Source of the DNA: CAZJJK01 sp964546285
Lineage (GTDB): Bacteria; Spirochaetota; Spirochaetia; Treponematales; Breznakiellaceae
Direction of reading: 5' to 3'
DNA length: 26,210 nucleotides
Assembly: GCA_964546285.1 (NCBI GenBank)
Contig: CAZJJK010000037.1
Coordinates: 1-26,210 of the forward strand
In this document: one piece after another, positions 22,136-26,210 of the stretch
How positions within the stretch are numbered: the stretch's first letter is position 1
Layout of the letters: the number at the start of each line of letters is the position of its first letter
The notes under the pieces: model-generated
The model's database searches: none
Seen by the model: the letters and a program-made list of their open reading frames with translations, nothing else
Told to the model about the DNA's origin: nothing
Translations under genes and position numbers: made by a program

Positions 22136-23794
22136 ATGGAAATATCGGCGCTACAAAAAGCCCGCTACTCGTATAAGCCAAAACTACCCATCGTATTAAG
22201 CGGTCCGGTGACGGAGGTCGCCGTCAAGCTGGGAGAGGCCACCGGCGCGGTGGCTGACGAGCGGGAGCTCAAAACGATTTTCAAGCATAGTTTCGGTCAA
22301 GCTCTGGCCAGCTTCGGTAAGGGCGCCAACCCAAAGGCTGGACGGGTTCTAGCCGTGGGAGTAATTCTATCCGGCGGTCAAGCGCCCGGCGGTCATAATG
22401 TGATCGCGGGTATATACGATGGCCTAAAAGCCGGCAATACGCGATCCCGTCTTTTAGGCTTCCTAGGCGGTCCCAGCGGCTTAATCGATAATAAGACCGT
22501 AGAGATCGATGACGCTATGATGGATCGTTATCGCAATACCGGCGGTTTTGATATGATCGGGTCCGGGCGTACCAAGATAGAAACGCCGGAACAATTCGCC
22601 GCCTCATTAGCCACCGCCAAGAAATTAGGCCTCAACGCGGTGGTGGTGATCGGCGGCGACGACTCCAACACCAACGCCGCCCTGCTGGCGGAGTATTTTA
22701 TGGATCAAGGCTCCGATATTCAGGTTATCGGTTGTCCAAAGACTATTGACGGCGATTTGAAGAATGAGCATATAGAAACCTCATTCGGCTTTGACACAGC
22801 CACAAAAACCTATGCCGAACTGATTGGCAACATCTGCCGCGACGCGAATAGCGCGAAAAAATATTGGCACTTTATCAAGCTGATGGGGCGCTCCGCCAGT
22901 CATATCGCGCTGGAATGCGCTCTCCAAACACAGCCGAATATTTGCCTCATTTCCGAGGAAGTAGCGGCCAAAAGCCTGTCGCTTAGCGCTATTGTCGACG
23001 AAATTGTCGCCTCAGTCAGGGAAAGAGCTGAAAACAAGGAAAATTTTGGCATAGTCCTAATCCCAGAAGGCTTGGTGGAATTTATTCCTGAAATTAAGCG
23101 CTTGATCCATGAGCTTAATGAGCTTATGGCGAAAGCGGGGGAACAATTCGCTAGTCTGAGCTCTTATGACACGCAAGCCGCCTGGCTGTCTGAGCGGCTC
23201 AGCGCTGAGTCGGCAAAGGCTTTCGCTTCACTCCCCGAGGAAATTGGGAAACAGCTCCTTATGGACCGAGATCCTCATGGGAATGTCCAGGTCTCGCGTA
23301 TCGATACGGAAAAGCTCCTAATGGGCATGGTAGAAAAACGCTTAAGCCAATTGAAGCTAGACGGCTCATATAGCGGAAATTTCTCAGCTCTCGGCCACTT
23401 CTTTGGCTATGAAGGCCGTTGCGCCTTCCCTTCCAACTTCGATGCCGATTATTGTTACTCGCTAGGCTACAGCGCTTTCGTGCTGATAGCCGCCGGCCTC
23501 AGCGGCTATCTAGCCAGCGTTAAGAATTTAGTCGCTCCCGCTTCCGAGTGGAAAGCCGGCGGAGTACCCCTAACGATGATGATGAATCTTGAGCGGCGCC
23601 ATGGAGAGGACAAGCCGGTTATCAAAAAAGCGCTAGTGGAATTGGACGGCGCGCCCTTTACAAACTTCGCCGCTAAACGCGCTGCCTGGGCTGTAGAAAC
23701 AAGCTTCCTCTTTCCTGGCGCCATACAGTATTACGGCCCCAGCGAGGTTTGCGATCAGCCGACAAAAACCTTAAGACTGGAAAGCGGCCGCTGA
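22136..23794 (+). CDS. pfp: Pyrophosphate--fructose-6-phosphate 1-phosphotransferase (long form)
   Basis: This 552-aa enzyme converts fructose-6-phosphate to fructose-1,6-bisphosphate with PPi instead of ATP, in glycolysis. The long form (about 550 aa) matches the spirochaete/plant-beta-type enzymes. Motifs are ILSGGQAPGGHN (about 78-88), GGDDSNTNA with the Asp pair that favours PPi (173-181), PKTIDGDLKN (201-210, Gly in place of the ATP-type Asn) and MGRSASHIALECALQTQPN. The ATG at 22136 is preferred, with GGAGG eight bases upstream; the sequence from MEISALQKARYSYKPK fits the known N-termini, whereas an ATG eleven codons earlier does not. Confidence 0.93.
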   Translation: MEISALQKARYSYKPKLPIVLSGPVTEVAVKLGEATGAVADERELKTIFKHSFGQALASFGKGANPKAGRVLAVGVILSGGQAPGGHNVIAGIYDGLKAGNTRSRLLGFLGGPSGLIDNKTVEIDDAMMDRYRNTGGFDMIGSGRTKIETPEQFAASLATAKKLGLNAVVVIGGDDSNTNAALLAEYFMDQGSDIQVIGCPKTIDGDLKNEHIETSFGFDTATKTYAELIGNICRDANSAKKYWHFIKLMGRSASHIALECALQTQPNICLISEEVAAKSLSLSAIVDEIVASVRERAENKENFGIVLIPEGLVEFIPEIKRLIHELNELMAKAGEQFASLSSYDTQAAWLSERLSAESAKAFASLPEEIGKQLLMDRDPHGNVQVSRIDTEKLLMGMVEKRLSQLKLDGSYSGNFSALGHFFGYEGRCAFPSNFDADYCYSLGYSAFVLIAAGLSGYLASVKNLVAPASEWKAGGVPLTMMMNLERRHGEDKPVIKKALVELDGAPFTNFAAKRAAWAVETSFLFPGAIQYYGPSEVCDQPTKTLRLESGR

Positions 23795-23807
23795 TTAGGG
23801 CGCGGCG

Positions 23808-23824
23808 CCTCGGCATAAGCGAGG
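23808..23824. terminator. Small hairpin between convergent pfp and tsaD
   Basis: CCTCG and CGAGG form a 5-bp stem with a seven-base loop in the 78-base gap between the two stop codons. There is no T-run, so terminator function is only possible. Confidence 0.25.
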
Positions 23825-23872
23825 AGATGGACACAGCCACGGAAACAAACGCCGGCTTTCCCTCATCCCGCT

Positions 23873-24889
23873 TTAGTTTCGAGGCCGCCGCTTAAAAGCC
23901 TCTACTCGAGATGAGGCGCCGATGTTCCAGGGTGAACGGTTCCCCCGCTTTAGGTACCTATAGCCGAGACCGGCTATCATAGCCGCGTTATCGCCGCATA
24001 GTTCGGCGGGCGGGAAAAAACAGCGCAGCTTCGAATTTTCAGCCAGCCTTTGCCGTAGACGTTGATTAGCCGCGACGCCGCCGCCGATCAACACTCTGTC
24101 AAGACCGCTGTCTGAAAGTGCTAGAGAAAGAGACCGCAACAAGATGTTTATCGCGGCTTCCTGAAAGGAGGCAGCGATATTTTCCGGCGACGCGTCGGCT
24201 CCCGGCCGTCTGAACTGTTCGGATTGGTGAATAACAGCGGTTTTCAACCCAGAATAGGAGACATCGCAGTGACGATCCGCCGGTGAAAGTTTTGGCAGGG
24301 GGAAATTATACGCGTCGCGATCGCCACGGGCGGCTAGCTTTTCTATAGCCACCCCGCCGGGATACCCAAAGCCATAGCGTTTGGCCACCTTGTCAAACGC
24401 CTCCCCTACCGCGTCGTCCAGTGAAGTCCCAAGTATGGTTAAGTCGTCAAAACCGTCAACCCGGCAGATTACGGTATGGCCGCCGGACACTAAAAGCCCT
24501 AAATAGGGATAATCGATATCCATAGCTAAGCGCGGCGCGTACAGGTGGGCTAATAGATGATCCACCGCAATAAAAGGTAGCTTTCTGGCCCAGGCGAAAG
24601 CTTTAGCGAAGCTAAGTCCGACCAACAGCGAGCCCAACAAGCCGGGACGCGAAGTAACCGCCACCGCGTCAATATCAGCGATAGCGATACCGGCTACCCT
24701 TATGCTTTGCTTAACCACGGAGGAGATCCACTCCGTGTGCATACGGCTAGCCAATTCAGGAACCACCCCGTCATAAGGTTGATGGAAGGGTATCTGCGTC
24801 GCGACGATATTTGATTCCACCACCCGGCCGTCTACAACGACCGCGGCGGCGCATTCGTCGCAGGAAGTTTCAATCCCCAAAACCCTCAT
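23873..24889 (-). CDS. tsaD: tRNA N6-adenosine threonylcarbamoyltransferase
   Basis: TsaD transfers the threonylcarbamoyl group from threonylcarbamoyl-AMP to A37 of ANN-decoding tRNAs, working with TsaB and TsaE. The 338-aa protein begins MRVLGIETSCDECAAAVV, has the ASR-H segment (residues 47-51), the metal-ligand pair H111 and H115 in VDHLLAHLYA, LLVSGGHTVICRV, the GEAFDKVAKRYGFGYPGG segment, and the C-terminal GGGVAANQRLRQ and CGDNAAMIAGLG. Length and residues are standard. Its start overlaps the end of the upstream deacetylase gene by 20 bases, so it is probably translated from the same message. Confidence 0.95.
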   Translation of the reverse strand: MRVLGIETSCDECAAAVVVDGRVVESNIVATQIPFHQPYDGVVPELASRMHTEWISSVVKQSIRVAGIAIADIDAVAVTSRPGLLGSLLVGLSFAKAFAWARKLPFIAVDHLLAHLYAPRLAMDIDYPYLGLLVSGGHTVICRVDGFDDLTILGTSLDDAVGEAFDKVAKRYGFGYPGGVAIEKLAARGDRDAYNFPLPKLSPADRHCDVSYSGLKTAVIHQSEQFRRPGADASPENIAASFQEAAINILLRSLSLALSDSGLDRVLIGGGVAANQRLRQRLAENSKLRCFFPPAELCGDNAAMIAGLGYRYLKRGNRSPWNIGASSRVEAFKRRPRN

Positions 24890-25985
24890 CGTCGGCGGTC
24901 CCCATAATCATTTTAGCGACAGTTGACAAGGAAAAACCCTGATCAATCAATTCTGGATATAAATCACGTAAAATCTGGGCTAAATCAGCCGACCAGACAT
25001 GTCCGATCATAACCGCCGCCCCCTTCTTTTCCGCTTTCCGCAGACCGTCCCGCACATACCGAATCATTTCTTCGCGCTGCTGGATATTGTCAATAAACAC
25101 GTCACGCTCCCCTATGCGAATTCCTATCCTCGCCGCTACGGCGGGGACGACCGTTTGAGCGGTTGTCCTAGAATCCAGATAATATATGCCCTTATCGCGG
25201 CAAAACGCTAATACCGCCGCCATGGCTTGTTCATCGGAAGTGGTTTTAGACCCCTGATGGTTGTTCATACCCACAATTGGGCCAACTTCCTCATAATTCT
25301 TTTCCAAGATCGATCTTATCCTCTCTGATGTCATAGAACCGTCTATGGCGCCGGGTCCAGGGTTCTGTCCTCCCTCCGCTTCCATCGGCTGATGCAAAAT
25401 CACATCCTTCCCCGCCTCTCTCACCCGCCGAGCGGCTTCAACCGAATACGGCAAGCCCGGCAACACCGCTATCGTCAAAGGCCCGGGAAAAGCTAAAAAG
25501 GGCTCAAGCTCGCTTAGATTATAGCCAGCGTCATCAATAACGAAAGCCACAAGACCCCGCTCGTTCGCCATATCCCGTTCTGTAAGCTCCGTAGACGTTG
25601 AAACATTATCGGAAGGACTAGTATATGTTTCTGTTTTATCCCTTGGCATCTCGTCATCATCGACCGGAATATCCGCTTCCGAGGGAAGCTCTAAAACCTC
25701 CGGCTTAGCCGCCGGCTCCAAAGCCCCTGTACCTTTTTCATCGGGATATACGCTGTTTTTCGCATCGACGTTTTCATCAGGTATAGGCTTTCCCTCTTCT
25801 ATAAGCCTTTCCTCTTCCGTCGCGCTCAGCGGTTCCGGCTTTAGCTCTTTCGCGGTGCCAGAAACAAAGACCACCGCCGTCACGACAGCTAAACATATTA
25901 AGGCCGAAACAAGGAGAATGACAGGAACGATATCCTTTATCGTGACTGGTTTTTTCCGGCGTTGGCCGCGGCGGCGCGTTGTCAC
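24870..25985 (-). CDS. Divergent polysaccharide deacetylase (YibQ-type), membrane anchored
   Basis: This 371-aa protein starts with a short basic segment, then one transmembrane helix (about 20-42), an acidic, proline-containing spacer (45-140), and a divergent polysaccharide deacetylase domain (about 145-371). Hallmarks are LVAFVIDDAGYN, AVLPGLPYSVEAARRVREAG, VILHQPMEAEG, the MNNHQGSKTTSD metal-site segment and YYLDSRTTAQTVVPAVA. The YibQ family's reaction is not established; the fold is of carbohydrate esterases, acting outside the membrane. The GTG at 25985 is the only start that keeps the N-terminus intact, and I see no strong Shine-Dalgarno. It is upstream of tsaD with a 20-base overlap. 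Confidence 0.85.
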   Translation of the reverse strand: MTTRRRGQRRKKPVTIKDIVPVILLVSALICLAVVTAVVFVSGTAKELKPEPLSATEEERLIEEGKPIPDENVDAKNSVYPDEKGTGALEPAAKPEVLELPSEADIPVDDDEMPRDKTETYTSPSDNVSTSTELTERDMANERGLVAFVIDDAGYNLSELEPFLAFPGPLTIAVLPGLPYSVEAARRVREAGKDVILHQPMEAEGGQNPGPGAIDGSMTSERIRSILEKNYEEVGPIVGMNNHQGSKTTSDEQAMAAVLAFCRDKGIYYLDSRTTAQTVVPAVAARIGIRIGERDVFIDNIQQREEMIRYVRDGLRKAEKKGAAVMIGHVWSADLAQILRDLYPELIDQGFSLSTVAKMIMGTADDEGFGD

Positions 25986-26210
25986 CGGCGACCACCGGGT
26001 ATTAGGCTAGAAGTAATCACTATAAGCAAAGTAGCGGGGACAGGCTATCTTGGTCAAGGACATAAAAAGCCGAATACCTGGCGCCCAGACTGATTATTGT
26101 AAGTAACGTGGAATGATAGCTTGGTTCAATCTTTTAGTCGATCTTTTTGTTAATACTTACATACTGCTGCCAATTCTGTTGAAGATATTTTTTAGAAACT
26201 TCTCCCAAAA
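25986..26210. other. Intergenic region at the right edge
   Basis: No credible ORF. It holds an 8-bp inverted repeat TGTAAGTA/TACTTACA (26098-26105 and 26154-26161), the second arm abutting repeat copy 3, and AT-rich DNA upstream of the deacetylase gene. Confidence 0.4.
26162..26188 (+). repeat. Dispersed intergenic repeat, copy 3
   Basis: TACTGCTGCCAATTCTGTTG, identical over 20 bases to copy 1 (1179-1198), then AAGATATTT, which differs. Unlike the other copies it does not follow a visible stop codon on its strand. Confidence 0.8.

Noticed and set aside
1..26210. CRISPR array, tRNA or rRNA genes, intact transposase or prophage genes
   Set aside because: No regularly spaced repeats, no cloverleaf with acceptor pairing and no transposase or phage protein found on either strand.

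Overview
The window looks like chromosomal DNA of a spirochaete, most likely a Treponema-type organism. This is inferred from content: a long-form pyrophosphate-dependent phosphofructokinase, a cluster of cyclic-nucleotide-binding proteins, a FecR-domain secreted protein, a chemoreceptor, several lipoproteins with spirochaete-style lipoboxes, an archaeal-type UMP kinase and a large secreted beta-barrel-like protein. Gene density is high, most genes have GGAGG-type ribosome binding sites, and GTG/TTG starts occur. I see no tRNA, rRNA, CRISPR array, intact insertion sequence or phage gene.

Layout. 1-543 (-): 5'-truncated view of a TatD-family hydrolase gene, divergent from thpR (589-1170, +). 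1267-6072 (-): a compact run of ttcA-like tRNA thiolase, DUF192 lipoprotein, small secreted protein, single-CNB protein, RCK potassium channel and a double-CNB regulator with its own TTGACA/TATACT promoter. 6219-8379 (-): FecR protein and murB. 8438-13989 (+): cysS, an ECF sigma factor, its zinc-finger anti-sigma factor, an acidic secreted protein, an IPT/TIG plus transglutaminase-fold lipoprotein, and a UMP-kinase-like protein, linked by overlaps or very short gaps. 14011-15738 (-): large secreted coiled-coil/outer-membrane protein. 15813-16190 (+): CoA-binding protein. 16191-16616: non-coding, carrying two inverted copies of a short dispersed repeat. 16617-17441 (-): glucosaminidase lipoprotein. 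17581-18354 (+): radC. 18416-20131 (-): methyl-accepting chemotaxis protein. 20144-20735: regulatory region. 20736-22049 (+): alanine-aminotransferase-like enzyme. 22136-23794 (+): PPi-phosphofructokinase. 23873-25985 (-): tsaD and a divergent polysaccharide deacetylase.

The strongest unusual signal is upstream of the aminotransferase. A 22-codon leader ORF with Phe-Phe followed by five consecutive Ala codons is followed by an 11-bp perfect terminator hairpin with eight T's. An 11-nt segment at the end of the leader ORF is perfectly complementary to the 5' arm of that terminator. This is the textbook geometry of ribosome-mediated transcription attenuation, and the Ala codons match the predicted alanine aminotransferase downstream.

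Other points worth attention are a four-copy, 19-nt intergenic repeat family; a potassium channel whose cyclic-nucleotide-binding module is a separate gene one base downstream; a transglutaminase-fold lipoprotein that lacks the catalytic cysteine, in an ECF sigma/anti-sigma operon; and several genes without a Shine-Dalgarno sequence but with a -10-like hexamer 5 to 8 bases before the start codon, suggesting leaderless transcripts.
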